A DNA stretch of 38,634 bases from a virus (IMGVR_UViG_3300005294_000057:1-38634); one strand, 5' to 3'. Shown: positions 1 to 8,566, counted from the stretch's first letter. The notes: generated from the sequence alone by a model not told the origin. Numbers and translations: made by a program.

Positions 1-93
1 CTCGGTGGGATTTCTACCGAATCGATCACGTAATTTGTTAATGATTGTGGTTAAAGCATCGTCTGAAATGTGCTCTTGAGGAGTATGAGCCAT
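1..93 (-). CDS. partial hypothetical protein (N-terminal 31 aa)
   Basis: An ATG at 93 opens a frame that runs without a stop to the window edge, so only the first 31 residues are visible. The start lies 1 nt after the TGA of the gene at 95-442, which fits translational coupling. No strong Shine-Dalgarno sequence precedes it. The visible peptide has polar residues followed by a basic segment (KLRDRFGRN). I do not recognise the family. Confidence 0.6.
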   Translation of the reverse strand, partial: MAHTPQEHISDDALTTIINKLRDRFGRNPTE

Positions 94-94
94 G

Positions 95-442
95 TCAGAC
101 ATCTGGGTTTTCTTTCTTGGGAATCTCTTCTGAAGGGTTGATCCCCAAGGTCGGATTGGCTTTCCTCCACATGCTAGAAAACTTCACTCCCAACTCAGGA
201 GTCCACCCTACTCCGACTTCGCCGAAAGCTGAATGAGAACCCACGGATAAAGAAACAGGTCCGGTATAAACATTGAGCATGGATTGAGCATGATGAGCAG
301 CTTGAGGATTTATCGATGGATTAATAGTTGCTTCTACTTGGAAGAGTCTTCCTTCATCATCTACAGACACATACGCTTCTCCTACAACGTATCTGTTACC
401 GTTTTCGTAAATGACGAGAGGAACCTTCTTTTTATCCGTCAT
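95..442 (-). CDS. hypothetical protein
   Basis: 115 aa. The start is set by AAGGAG nine bases before the ATG. The protein is soluble, with no membrane segment, and has a glycine/serine-rich central part (VSLSVGSHSAFGEVGVGW). It sits in the last-transcribed visible segment, downstream of the replication gene, with 11 nt between it and the gene before it. I do not recognise a family and assign no function. Confidence 0.75.
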   Translation of the reverse strand: MTDKKKVPLVIYENGNRYVVGEAYVSVDDEGRLFQVEATINPSINPQAAHHAQSMLNVYTGPVSLSVGSHSAFGEVGVGWTPELGVKFSSMWRKANPTLGINPSEEIPKKENPDV

Positions 443-453
443 CGGGTTCTCCT

Positions 454-807
454 TTAGGAAGAGGTGTTGTGATGATCGCCAGGTACCCCCTCATCATTGC
501 TTATCTGATGATATTTATGAAAGAAGCGATGATTGTCCACCACATCAAAATCCCCGGCGAGATTTTTGGTGATATGCGATTTATCAAATAACGCTAATTT
601 GACGGTTCGTAAACATGGAACGAGAATTCCTGTTTTGTCGTCGTTCAATTTTCCCTTACACCAGCTTACCGCCCACGCAGCGGTCTCTTGAGTAACGGGA
701 ACAGCTTGAACGGTGGCCTCCATGATAAGCTTATATGTTTTGTCCATATCAACTACCGTCGAAGACATAGTTGGACTTCTTTTCGTAGGTGTCGATATAT
801 GTTTCAT
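454..807 (-). CDS. hypothetical protein
   Basis: 117 aa. Two upstream Met codons exist (819 and 807). The ATG at 807 is preceded by GGAG with a 6-nt spacer, so I prefer it. The frame overlaps the end of the preceding gene (stop at 749) by 59 nt in a different frame. The protein is small and polar, with His and Asp clusters in the last third (VVDNHRFFHKYHQ). No family recognised. Confidence 0.65.
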   Translation of the reverse strand: MKHISTPTKRSPTMSSTVVDMDKTYKLIMEATVQAVPVTQETAAWAVSWCKGKLNDDKTGILVPCLRTVKLALFDKSHITKNLAGDFDVVDNHRFFHKYHQISNDEGVPGDHHNTSS

Positions 808-1258
808 TTTTCTCTCCATTATGAGTGATCTCGTACATGATGTTGTCCGGAAGATCAGTAATCATAATGGCCTTCCAATTCTGCAACGTCTTGCAAAACC
901 AGACGGTGAGAATTTTCCCTTGGAAAAACTCACTAGAAGGAAGCTGCATGTTGATGTATCGGATGAGCAACTCTTTGGCTCTGTTGATGATATCAACGTA
1001 ATCGTCTTCAAGCTCGACGACCAACATGTCTTCTTTTCTTTCTCTCGTAGGGGTGAGAATAGGTTTCAGAGAAACACCTTTAGTGAGGCCTTGAATGAGC
1101 AATTCTCGGATTTCTTCGAAAAACGCGGTCTCTCGAGAAGGATGAATGACCATGAGCGGTTTCCCTTCAATATTCATTTCTACCTGACCAATGGGTAGTT
1201 GTGATTCCTCACTCAAGAATATCGGGAACTGAGATTGACCGCGATGGAACATAGACAT
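749..1258 (-). CDS. hypothetical protein
   Basis: 169 aa with a predicted ATG start at 1258 (an in-frame ATG also lies at 1252). AAGGA lies 11 nt upstream, slightly far. It is a soluble mixed alpha/beta protein. A long plus-strand frame also covers this stretch, but the minus frame matches the direction of all neighbours and has normal protein composition. It follows a 227-nt stretch after the replication gene that holds structured sequence. Function unknown. Confidence 0.7.
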   Translation of the reverse strand: MSMFHRGQSQFPIFLSEESQLPIGQVEMNIEGKPLMVIHPSRETAFFEEIRELLIQGLTKGVSLKPILTPTRERKEDMLVVELEDDYVDIINRAKELLIRYINMQLPSSEFFQGKILTVWFCKTLQNWKAIMITDLPDNIMYEITHNGEKNETYIDTYEKKSNYVFDGS

Positions 1259-1289
1259 TGAGGTTATTTTCCTTATATAAAGAGACCTT

Positions 1290-1318
1290 GGGGACCTATC
1301 AGATTTCGACAGGTCCCC
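1290..1318 (-). terminator. hairpin before the gene at 749-1258
   Basis: Perfect 8-bp arms (GGGGACCT and AGGTCCCC) with a 13-nt loop. On the minus strand the hairpin is followed by AAGGTCTCTTTAT, a weak U-run, so termination would be partial at best. It could instead be a leader element for the gene starting at 1258. Confidence 0.35.
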
Positions 1319-1413
1319 TAAATACTATTATTGATGGCGCCCTCTATGAACCCAGCTGGGTTTGTGCTGAGGACACCACACCATTCCGCTTCGATGGAAG
1401 AGCCATCCTTCAT
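1318..1413 (-). CDS. possible 31-aa peptide in structured leader
   Basis: A short frame from ATG at 1413 to TAG at 1318 encodes 31 aa with the core EAEWCGVLSTNPAGFIEG. No Shine-Dalgarno sequence precedes it. The stop codon abuts a hairpin (arms GGGGACCT and AGGTCCCC) at 1290-1318. It could be a real microprotein, a leader peptide, or chance coding inside a structured RNA. The protein-like composition is the only positive sign. Confidence 0.25.
   Translation of the reverse strand: MKDGSSIEAEWCGVLSTNPAGFIEGAINNSI
1349..1362. promoter_or_regulatory. 14-bp perfect palindrome
   Basis: AACCCAGCTGGGTT is a perfect palindrome lying in the 227-nt gap between the replication gene and the next gene. 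It also falls inside the possible 31-aa frame. It could be a protein-binding site or the tip of an RNA hairpin. No function can be assigned from sequence alone. Confidence 0.3.
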
Positions 1414-1423
1414 TTACGGCTGC

Positions 1424-1464
1424 GATGCGTGCCCATCTATTGTTTTTACATGAGCTTGCGCATC
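1424..1464 (-). ncRNA. stem-loop just after the replication gene
   Basis: On the minus-strand RNA, GATGCG pairs with CGCATC and, inside it, GCTCAT pairs with ATGGGC. This gives a 12-bp interrupted stem with a 13-nt A-rich loop. No U-run follows, so it does not look like an intrinsic terminator. It begins about 20 nt after the TGA of the polymerase gene and may be an RNA stability or processing element, or part of a larger structured leader. Confidence 0.4.
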
Positions 1465-1485
1465 TATCCCCCCGGCATTTAGTGA

Positions 1486-4400
1486 TCAATCATACACCGG
1501 AGCCACAAAGTCGGCGAAAGGACCGAAGAAGTCGATAGCGGATCGGGCTTCTTCTGCCAACCTTTCGAAATATGTCATATCGATATCGTCCCACGAGAGG
1601 GCTTTTCTATCGATGGTGTCCTCCTCGAACATCGATGCTTCAACCCAGAAATAACCTTTCGTTCCCGTAACAGCGTACTGCTTATCGTCCTGGATACGAT
1701 AAAGAATACCGCCGCCACAACCTTCTTTGACGGGAACAAACTGTCCAGTCTTACCGATGAATTGCGGTCGTGTAGGAGAATCAACCGAGTACATGGGTTT
1801 AACCGAATCGAAGTCCAGATAAATATCTCCCTTGGAAACCTGCTTAGTTTCGCAGAAATCCTTGAATTCGAATTCCTGTTTGGTGAAGAGTGCTTTGTGT
1901 ACGTAGGGGTGCTGGAACTGAGCGCCTACCGCATCCCACTTAGGATATGGTGCTTCCTTGTCTTCCCGAGCGATATACACCGCGTCATTGACAAGACAGA
2001 ATTGATCGTATGTCTTCTCGCATTCGAAATTGTATCCGTATTTCTGACCGAACTCCATCACTTCTGTGACAATATCCGCGTCGGCTTCGGGAATCTTGAT
2101 AGAATCCGTCTTAATATGAATGACTTCATATCCTCGATCTTGAACGAATTCCATAAGATCGACCATGAACAAAGCACCGCGCTTCGCCACGATGTTATCT
2201 TTGTTCTGCTTCAAAGTGAAAGCGTTGACGAATTTCGCAGATGTCAAACCATACACCGAATTGATGACGATCTTCAGAGCTTCGGCAAGCTGATTGGCCG
2301 TTTTCCTTCTCTGATCAGGATCTTTGATCGCCTCAATATCGACGACGTACTTGACGAGTTTTCCTTCCATCATTCGTTTGGGCGTTTCCCAGTCTTCGGG
2401 TTTCCCATCTTTGATGGCTGTAGCGTTACGCTTGATAGCTACACGAGCGTCGAGCATTTCCTTGAATCGGGCTGTGTATTTATCTCCGAAAAGATTAAGT
2501 TCGATGATCGAGGTAGGATGCATGGAAGTGATGTCTAACACGGCAACGTTTTTGTACATCCCCGGTTTTGCCTTGACGAGCCCACCCTCGCCCGTCTCAT
2601 ACCCACGGTATGTGCTGACGCCCTTATCGTAGACATATCCAGGAAACATCTGCGAAAGGTCTGTGTACTGGAAATGCACATGAGCATTTTTATCATCACC
2701 GAAGATGATCTTTTCAGAATGCTTGTTGGTGGTGTCGTTGACCGTTTGGCCACTCAGATCAGCGAGAATCTGACGAGCCACAAAGTCCTGATAACGAGCT
2801 TTGAAGATGTCCTTCAAGGTAAGAACGTCATTACCGCAATATTCTGCAACCTTGGGCCACAGATGCTCAGGGACAGGCTGATCCCATGGGATTCCCAACT
2901 CGAGATGCCGGAGGCCCAATTCGATCTGGAACTTCTTGAGTCCCTGCTTCTTCGAACTGAAGTCATACACATCCGCGTATGATAGATTGTATGCTCCACT
3001 GAAGAGGAGATTCTTCTTGTCAGCGCTGGAATCGTTGATGATTCTGCTCGACAACTTGTAGAGATCCTCGTTACTGTAATTCATGTAACGAGCCCAGAGA
3101 ATATGATTGTCATATTTCCGGTTGTTGAACCCTACAAGCTTATAGGCGAAGAGACCCTCGATCTCCTGTGGAGTGGGGTTGATCAAAGACACCACTGTGG
3201 GTGAATTCTCATAACTCCAGCAAACCACAAAGAGGTTGGGAAACACTTCAACATCGAAGAAGACCAGAGGAAGTTCTTCATCCGCCTTCCCCGGCTCTGG
3301 GATCTCCATACCGATGAATTTCATCTTACCGACGAGCCCCACACAGTAGTCGCTGTGATTCGTACTGTTGAGTGAGAAAGCAAGAATCGGTGATCGGAGA
3401 TCAGTCACATCATACTGAAGTCCCGATTGATACGCGTCCTCGAGAATCTTCATGATAAATTCCACCGAAGGCTTGGTTCCTGGGTGGATATCTTTTCTCA
3501 AATTGCGAATGATGAGATCTCTGAGACCTTTCTCACTCCTAATGGTATCGGCTTGGAGCACCTTTTTCTCCTTGAGGGGAAGCCCGCTGTTTATCGTGGC
3601 GATTGGAATGTTATTGCATTTTGTAAGTCGTCGTCGGAGACTAGAATCTCCAACAAAGACTTTGATTTCGATCCCGTCATCGTAAACACGAGCAAGGTCC
3701 CCGATACCGGCTTCTCCACCCTCGTAGAAGTAATGGAGATGGATTCCCGCCCCACTTTTGCTAAACTCGGCATAAGTGGGCGGCCAGAGACTAGCCGCTG
3801 CGAGATTTCTCTCAAGAGATTTTCGTCCATCTTCGTCCTTAAGATCGAAGTCTATGACAATATGATTCTCAGGAACTTTGACGAAGTGGAGTTTTGTCGT
3901 GTCCAGATCCGAAAGAACAGTACACACCACTTGCGATGATTTTGGTTTGATCGTTTCTCCGTTGACGATACGTTCGGCATCTGTCCAATACTTAACCGGA
4001 TTTTCTTTTTCATTGGCGTATTGAGCGGGTTGTTGAGCCAAGAGTTCATCAAGAAGAGATGTTGTTTCCTCCATGACCAAGGAGAAAGTCTTGGTGTCCC
4101 TCTTCAATGTCGCTTTAAAGGACTTGGTCGTAAATCCGGAATAATAGCTCCGGTAAGTATGACCGTCCACTTCAGCCCTATCGAGGAAATCTTGGAAGTA
4201 GTTTCGGAGTTCTTCCCGGAATTTGTATTGCGGAAGAACCCAGTCCACACCTGTTTCTGTACAGAAATCCTTATACAAAGCATACGCCTGCTTCAAGGAT
4301 ATACCATCTTGCTTCTTGAAGAGATCGTAATTGGCTTCAACAAAGTTGAAGAACACATCCGTCTGAAGCATCATTTCCAGAGGTCGATACGCATTGTAGT

Positions 4401-5421
4401 AGTTCTTACCCAACCGTCGATATACATCAAGACAGTGATGGGCAATGGCTCCCAATTCGAAATCGATTCTAGAAATATGAGTGTGATACACGTTGGGGGC
4501 AAAAAGAGAACCGGTGGGATGAACGTCAATAAGACGTCGAATAATTCCCGATTTTGCATCGGTAATCTTTACAGGTTTATTCGTCCCCATGAGAAGCATG
4601 GCATTGATTCTGGTAGTGTAGCCGGCCTTGTACTTCTCATTGATGAGCATCTCTTCATGCGAGATGATCGAGTTCAATTTGGTGTTGTCTTCTATCTTTG
4701 ACAAGTCGCCGTCATGCTGAATCGCCACGAGAGGATTATGTTTGAACGCTTCGGTAGCGAAATTGTTGTTATTCCCCACCAAAGCCTTGGCTTCAAACAT
4801 AGTAATGTACCCGGCAAACAATTTCTGAATAATATTCAAAATAGTTGATTTACCGGTACCTCCTGGTCCATAAAGGACCAGGAATTTTTGAAGTTTCTTT
4901 GAATCTCCGGAAATGATAGCGCCGATGGTCCACTCGATTTTCTCCCTCTCTTCGGGAGCATAGAGTTTATCGAGCATGGTATCCCAAGTACTATGATCAC
5001 CGGCGACTAGAGGGTAGTTAAGACGCCGGCTGACATAATCGGTCTTTTTCACTTCTGTGTTGGAGAAGGTCAGTTTCTGATCCAATTGATGACTATTATC
5101 GCTGATATTCCGCATGAATCTGCGGAAATTCTCCCAGCCTTTTGTCGTGTATGATCGAAGATATTTTACCGTATTCGGAATACCATTTTCCGTCATTTTA
5201 TCCGAATACTCTTTAAGCTTCTCATCGACCAAACGCTGAACATCATATTCATCAGTAGACCATAACTGTTTACCTTCATCCCAAATGGCATAAAAAGAGC
5301 CACCGCGGACCATCAAATCCTTGGATCGGCCAACGGTGAAGTCTGGATAAATCTCCACAACTCCACCGCGACCGTCTTTAGTGACACGACCTTCCTTCGT
5401 CATGATTTGGAAGAAGTCCAT
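1486..5421 (-). CDS. fused SF3 helicase / AEP primase / family B DNA polymerase
   Basis: 1311 aa, start fixed by GAGGAGGG before the ATG. Four modules are visible. Residues 160-310 form an SF3 (D5/P4-type) helicase with Walker A GPGGTGKST (185-193), an acidic motif at HDGD (236-239) and sensor MGTNKP (278-283). Residues about 495-615 look like an archaeo-eukaryotic primase, with IDFD (523-526), SKSGAGIHLHY (554-564) and EIKVF (585-589). A 3'-5' exonuclease follows, with DVE (723-725), GFNNRKYD (764-771) and YCGND (861-865). Family B polymerase motifs are A DITSMHP (963-969), B KIVINSVYG (1050-1058) and C IKTDS (1103-1107). The protein would unwind, prime, copy and proofread phage DNA. Motif C has Lys where Asp is usual but keeps the second Asp. 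A neighbouring unknown gene ends 32 nt upstream, suggesting one operon. Confidence 0.93.
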   Translation of the reverse strand: MDFFQIMTKEGRVTKDGRGGVVEIYPDFTVGRSKDLMVRGGSFYAIWDEGKQLWSTDEYDVQRLVDEKLKEYSDKMTENGIPNTVKYLRSYTTKGWENFRRFMRNISDNSHQLDQKLTFSNTEVKKTDYVSRRLNYPLVAGDHSTWDTMLDKLYAPEEREKIEWTIGAIISGDSKKLQKFLVLYGPGGTGKSTILNIIQKLFAGYITMFEAKALVGNNNNFATEAFKHNPLVAIQHDGDLSKIEDNTKLNSIISHEEMLINEKYKAGYTTRINAMLLMGTNKPVKITDAKSGIIRRLIDVHPTGSLFAPNVYHTHISRIDFELGAIAHHCLDVYRRLGKNYYNAYRPLEMMLQTDVFFNFVEANYDLFKKQDGISLKQAYALYKDFCTETGVDWVLPQYKFREELRNYFQDFLDRAEVDGHTYRSYYSGFTTKSFKATLKRDTKTFSLVMEETTSLLDELLAQQPAQYANEKENPVKYWTDAERIVNGETIKPKSSQVVCTVLSDLDTTKLHFVKVPENHIVIDFDLKDEDGRKSLERNLAAASLWPPTYAEFSKSGAGIHLHYFYEGGEAGIGDLARVYDDGIEIKVFVGDSSLRRRLTKCNNIPIATINSGLPLKEKKVLQADTIRSEKGLRDLIIRNLRKDIHPGTKPSVEFIMKILEDAYQSGLQYDVTDLRSPILAFSLNSTNHSDYCVGLVGKMKFIGMEIPEPGKADEELPLVFFDVEVFPNLFVVCWSYENSPTVVSLINPTPQEIEGLFAYKLVGFNNRKYDNHILWARYMNYSNEDLYKLSSRIINDSSADKKNLLFSGAYNLSYADVYDFSSKKQGLKKFQIELGLRHLELGIPWDQPVPEHLWPKVAEYCGNDVLTLKDIFKARYQDFVARQILADLSGQTVNDTTNKHSEKIIFGDDKNAHVHFQYTDLSQMFPGYVYDKGVSTYRGYETGEGGLVKAKPGMYKNVAVLDITSMHPTSIIELNLFGDKYTARFKEMLDARVAIKRNATAIKDGKPEDWETPKRMMEGKLVKYVVDIEAIKDPDQRRKTANQLAEALKIVINSVYGLTSAKFVNAFTLKQNKDNIVAKRGALFMVDLMEFVQDRGYEVIHIKTDSIKIPEADADIVTEVMEFGQKYGYNFECEKTYDQFCLVNDAVYIAREDKEAPYPKWDAVGAQFQHPYVHKALFTKQEFEFKDFCETKQVSKGDIYLDFDSVKPMYSVDSPTRPQFIGKTGQFVPVKEGCGGGILYRIQDDKQYAVTGTKGYFWVEASMFEEDTIDRKALSWDDIDMTYFERLAEEARSAIDFFGPFADFVAPVYD

Positions 5422-5453
5422 CTACCCTCCTCTCGTTCTCTCGCCTCGCATCG

Positions 5454-5984
5454 TCAACCCTTTTGTATTACGTATTCGTTAAGTTGATACCATAACTCGA
5501 TATTACGTTGATCTTTCCCAGGGGGGCGGACTTTCAAAGGAAATAATCCGCCCCTGCCATTGGGTCGATACGTTCTCCAAATCACGTCATTTAGAGTTTC
5601 TTCGATGTGATGGGAGTATTCTATAGTATTGTCGTTGTATTTCTCCAAATTGAGATTCTCAATCAACTCCCAAAACCATGCACGAAGTTCTCCCTCGGAC
5701 ATGAAAGCGAGATGACGCGACAAACCAATGAGGAGTTCCAACATTGAACAGCCCATATTCATCCAACCAGAATCGGGCATAATTCCCTGATCGGCGACGA
5801 ACTCAGACCGTAAATCCTTTCCGTCTTCAGCACGGTTGTTGTCATGAGGAATGATATATACGAATTCCTTTTTATAAAGAATTCGCAGAAGATTCCAATA
5901 CGTCTTATGCGGATTTCCGGTATCCTCTTCGCCGATTTTTTGACAGAGCCATAGAAAATATGACTCATCAATCGGCTTGCTCAT
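5454..5984 (-). CDS. hypothetical protein, replication-gene neighbour
   Basis: 176 aa, ATG at 5984, 6 nt after the stop of the preceding gene. The ribosome binding site is weak, so coupling to the upstream gene is likely. The protein is soluble, with segments EFVYIIPHDNNRAEDGKDLR and a Trp-rich helical middle. I have the impression of similar uncharacterised proteins in other phages of Gram-positive hosts, but no function is known to me. Its position directly before the replication polypeptide suggests a replication-associated role, which is only inference. Confidence 0.8.
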   Translation of the reverse strand: MSKPIDESYFLWLCQKIGEEDTGNPHKTYWNLLRILYKKEFVYIIPHDNNRAEDGKDLRSEFVADQGIMPDSGWMNMGCSMLELLIGLSRHLAFMSEGELRAWFWELIENLNLEKYNDNTIEYSHHIEETLNDVIWRTYRPNGRGGLFPLKVRPPGKDQRNIELWYQLNEYVIQKG

Positions 5985-5990
5985 GACAGC

Positions 5991-6740
5991 TTATGCCGCC
6001 CTTCGGATGTGTCGAGGAGGCCTATCATCGTCAACCGCTCCCTTGATCAGATTGGCGTATGAGTTTCGAACGATGCGAAGCTCGATATCTTTCTGTTGAA
6101 GATGATTGCGGATGTACAGCAGATCTGGATCCTTGGACATGTGCCCGAATTTGTCGAGATTCTCTCGCCCCACCATCTCGTCGATATCCTCGATGGGAGA
6201 TCCGTCTTCATCCGCAAGAACATCGTCGTCGCTGTAATATGTATACGTCGGACGATCGAAATCGTTCATGTTCTCATGCAAGAATGCTTCGACAGAGATG
6301 ATGTAAGGTTTTTGTCGATCGAAAAGACCGGGTTCCACGTCAAGCTCCTCCCCGTGATCTCCTTGAATATAACCTTCTTCTTCAGCGAGAGATGCTGCGA
6401 TCTCCTGAAGATCTCTCTCAGAGAGGTCCTCCGTTGGACGAGCGGTTCTCACAGGAATTTGCTGTCCACTTCGCTTTCCTGTAAACGTCTCAACCGCTTC
6501 ATCCCTTCTCTGCTGGAGACGTCGATCAGCAAGGGCCTTTTCTGCTTTTTCGGGGGTTTCGTACTCGTCCTTCTTATACTTCAGCTTATAAGATTCACGA
6601 AGTCTCATGACTTCCTCGACAAGCATGTCCTCGTACTCGTCCTCGAGTTCACGTTTGGCGTACTGGTACCCGAAAGCAGCGCCGATCAGCAACGAAACAA
6701 CGGGTGGGATGGTATATCCCAATACCTTTTTGATGTTCAT
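5991..6740 (-). CDS. membrane-anchored acidic protein
   Basis: 249 aa. One N-terminal membrane segment (about residues 9-28) is followed by a long charged region with likely coiled coil (30-95) and an acidic C-terminal domain containing PYIISVEAFLHE, TYTYYSDDDVLADEDG and LYIRNHLQQKDIELRIVRNS. This C-terminal pattern resembles a domain I associate with uncharacterised phage proteins of Gram-positive hosts, found near DUF6353-like genes as here. AAGGAG lies 11 nt before the ATG. Its job is unknown. A role at the host membrane or in virion assembly is possible. Confidence 0.8.
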   Translation of the reverse strand: MNIKKVLGYTIPPVVSLLIGAAFGYQYAKRELEDEYEDMLVEEVMRLRESYKLKYKKDEYETPEKAEKALADRRLQQRRDEAVETFTGKRSGQQIPVRTARPTEDLSERDLQEIAASLAEEEGYIQGDHGEELDVEPGLFDRQKPYIISVEAFLHENMNDFDRPTYTYYSDDDVLADEDGSPIEDIDEMVGRENLDKFGHMSKDPDLLYIRNHLQQKDIELRIVRNSYANLIKGAVDDDRPPRHIRRAA

Positions 6741-6755
6741 CGGATGGATTTCTCC

Positions 6756-7691
6756 TTAGATAAGGTTCCAGATGGGTCCATCGACATTGAAGTCGAGAAG
6801 AATAGCCTTGTTGACGCCGTTGAAGAATTCTCGTGCTTCCTGAGATTCCCCATAAAGAACATCGTCGGCGAAGGTCAGAGCCCCGTCACCCATAGGCTTT
6901 CCATCAGAACCAAGCTTGAGATGTGAGTCCTTCAGCCATCCCACAACAGCGCCTTCCTGAGTACGAGGAAGATCCAGAGCATCGTAGACCTCGTTCAGGA
7001 AGAGATGTCCCTGAGCCTGCAACTTCTCATTCAAGAACCTCTGCTGAGCGCCAAGGAAGTAGACGTTGTACTGTGGTTCCCGCTGGAAGTTTCTCGAGCC
7101 GGCATCGAACCACTTGGCATAAATAGATCCATGAGAACCAACAGCCGCTCGCTTGACGACCTTGATTTCCGGACCCGTAGATCCTTCCTCCACGATCTCC
7201 TTAAGCTGAACTCCATATCGAAGATGTTCATCGACCTCTTTACCGTACTGATCGACGACCCTCTTGCGGTACTCATCAAATCCCTTGTGCATGGCCGCAT
7301 ACGCAGCCGTCATACCGATATAACGTCGATTGAGAACGATATGCGATCCGGTAAGAGCGCCGATAGAAAGAAGACCGATCCCTACTGCCGGCGCATATGC
7401 CTGAGCAATTCGCAGAGCAGTGCTGACGTTGATGCGAACCAGGTCTTTCTTGTTCTCATCATCCGAGTACTTATCCAGACTGTCATGGATCTTGTTTGCC
7501 GCCTGGATCTCTTCCTCGTGCTCGTCAAGAATATCGTGCATCTTGAGGGTGGCTCGGCAAGCCAGGACGACGGTGGCGACCATTCCCACGGTACCCACAG
7601 TAAAAAGGATAACCGGAGAGTGTTTACGAGCCTTCAATATTTGACGACCAGCTCTGCTGGTAATCATATTCGAGAGGTTCCTGAGATTCAT
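6756..7691 (-). CDS. DUF6353-like membrane protein, copy A
   Basis: 311 aa, ATG at 7691 with AAGGTG 7 nt upstream. The N-terminal basic helix leads into membrane segments at about 26-46 and 98-120. A conserved stretch follows (TAAYAAMHKGFDEYRKRVV), then a soluble C-terminal domain with FLNEVYDALDLPRT and VGWLKD. The arrangement matches the gene at 10250-11029, so the two are paralogues. The family (which I recognise as DUF6353-like) is uncharacterised. The stop is 15 nt before the next start, so it shares an operon with the membrane protein after it. Confidence 0.8.
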   Translation of the reverse strand: MNLRNLSNMITSRAGRQILKARKHSPVILFTVGTVGMVATVVLACRATLKMHDILDEHEEEIQAANKIHDSLDKYSDDENKKDLVRINVSTALRIAQAYAPAVGIGLLSIGALTGSHIVLNRRYIGMTAAYAAMHKGFDEYRKRVVDQYGKEVDEHLRYGVQLKEIVEEGSTGPEIKVVKRAAVGSHGSIYAKWFDAGSRNFQREPQYNVYFLGAQQRFLNEKLQAQGHLFLNEVYDALDLPRTQEGAVVGWLKDSHLKLGSDGKPMGDGALTFADDVLYGESQEAREFFNGVNKAILLDFNVDGPIWNLI

Positions 7692-7694
7692 ATA

Positions 7695-7829
7695 TTACAC
7701 CTTATTCTGATTCTTGAGGTTCTGGTAAATGGCGATGATCTGCTCATCAGGCATATTATTCACTCTTTGGCGCCATTTATTGCCGCCGTATGCTCCTTTG
7801 ACAGCTTCTCGTTTTGCAGTGATACTCAT
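7695..7829 (-). CDS. small conserved-looking protein, 44 aa
   Basis: ATG at 7829 with AAGGA 7 nt upstream; TAA at 7695, 3 nt before the DUF6353-like start. The peptide has the pattern YGGNKWRQRVNNM followed by PDEQIIAIYQNLKNQNK, which I recognise as typical of very small uncharacterised phage proteins. It is soluble and basic. Good spacing, a good ribosome binding site and tight packing make it convincing despite its size. Confidence 0.75.
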   Translation of the reverse strand: MSITAKREAVKGAYGGNKWRQRVNNMPDEQIIAIYQNLKNQNKV

Positions 7830-7859
7830 GACATTTTCCTTGAGAGGCGATTCTATATA

Positions 7860-8507
7860 TTAGTCCAAATGCTCAGGCCTCGGTAGATCGAGGAGATATC
7901 CTTCTCGAACTCGAGTGACCTTAGCCGAACGTAGATCCTTCCATCCATATTTACCATCGGTGTAGTCCCCCGTCACACCGACAAAGTCATATAGATCTGC
8001 CACAGAAGCAGCGCCATATTTATCGAGACGCTCGATAAGAGCATCGATGACTTCTTCGCCCTCAAATCGACTGTCGAGAATGATCTCATCGAATCGGTGA
8101 AGTCCTCGAGGATTCCGACTCATAGACCGAGGTTCATCTCGATTGAATCTGTTAGAAGGGGTTGGACGAGACATGTTGTTGTAGCTGGTATATGTTCGAT
8201 TTCCCGATCGCCGGCTTGAAGGACGAGATTCCCCTCCATACAAAGTTCGCTCAACGCCTTGTGTGATAACATCGACGATGACGTCTTTGACGGCCGGAAT
8301 AACGATTTCGAAAGCGACATACGTAAGAACTCCATCGGTATTATCACCGATGAATGTTTCTTTCAGACGAGAAAGTAGTGGCTTCTTGCGACGAACCAGT
8401 CTCCCCGAAATGATTTTTTCAGCCCTAGCCTCCTCTTCCTTCTGAGGTTCCGGCTTCGATATCGGGTTTCGCCTGGATGCTTGGCTATTTCCCGGAAATT
8501 GCTCCAT
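7860..8507 (-). CDS. phage protein of unknown function, 215 aa
   Basis: The ATG at 8507 has GAGG 5 nt upstream. A longer frame from a TTG at 8528 has no ribosome binding site and overlaps the preceding terminator, so I reject it. The N-terminal part is charged and disordered, then comes KETFIGDNTDGVLTYVAFEI and IPAVKDVIVDVITQG, a pattern seen in uncharacterised proteins of Gram-positive phages. A Ser/Arg/Asn-rich linker follows, then a compact C-terminal domain (residues about 145-215). No membrane segment is certain. It is the first gene after the terminator at 8529-8559. Confidence 0.75.
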   Translation of the reverse strand: MEQFPGNSQASRRNPISKPEPQKEEEARAEKIISGRLVRRKKPLLSRLKETFIGDNTDGVLTYVAFEIVIPAVKDVIVDVITQGVERTLYGGESRPSSRRSGNRTYTSYNNMSRPTPSNRFNRDEPRSMSRNPRGLHRFDEIILDSRFEGEEVIDALIERLDKYGAASVADLYDFVGVTGDYTDGKYGWKDLRSAKVTRVREGYLLDLPRPEHLD

Positions 8508-8528
8508 GTTTTCCTCTATCTCAGACAA

Positions 8529-8559
8529 AACTAAAAGACTAAGTTACAGTCTTTTAGTT
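8529..8559 (-). terminator. intrinsic terminator, 12-bp stem
   Basis: Perfect inverted repeat AACTAAAAGACT / AGTCTTTTAGTT with a 7-nt loop. On the minus strand it ends in TTTTGT. It lies 8 nt after the stop of the gene at 8567-8893 and closes that single-gene unit. The stem is A/T-rich, so some readthrough is possible. Confidence 0.65.
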
Positions 8560-8566
8560 AGAGGGG

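Noticed and set aside
1259-1485. tRNA or tmRNA in the structured gap
   Set aside because: I found no acceptor stem with a T-arm GGTTCRA pattern or an anticodon arm in the right order.
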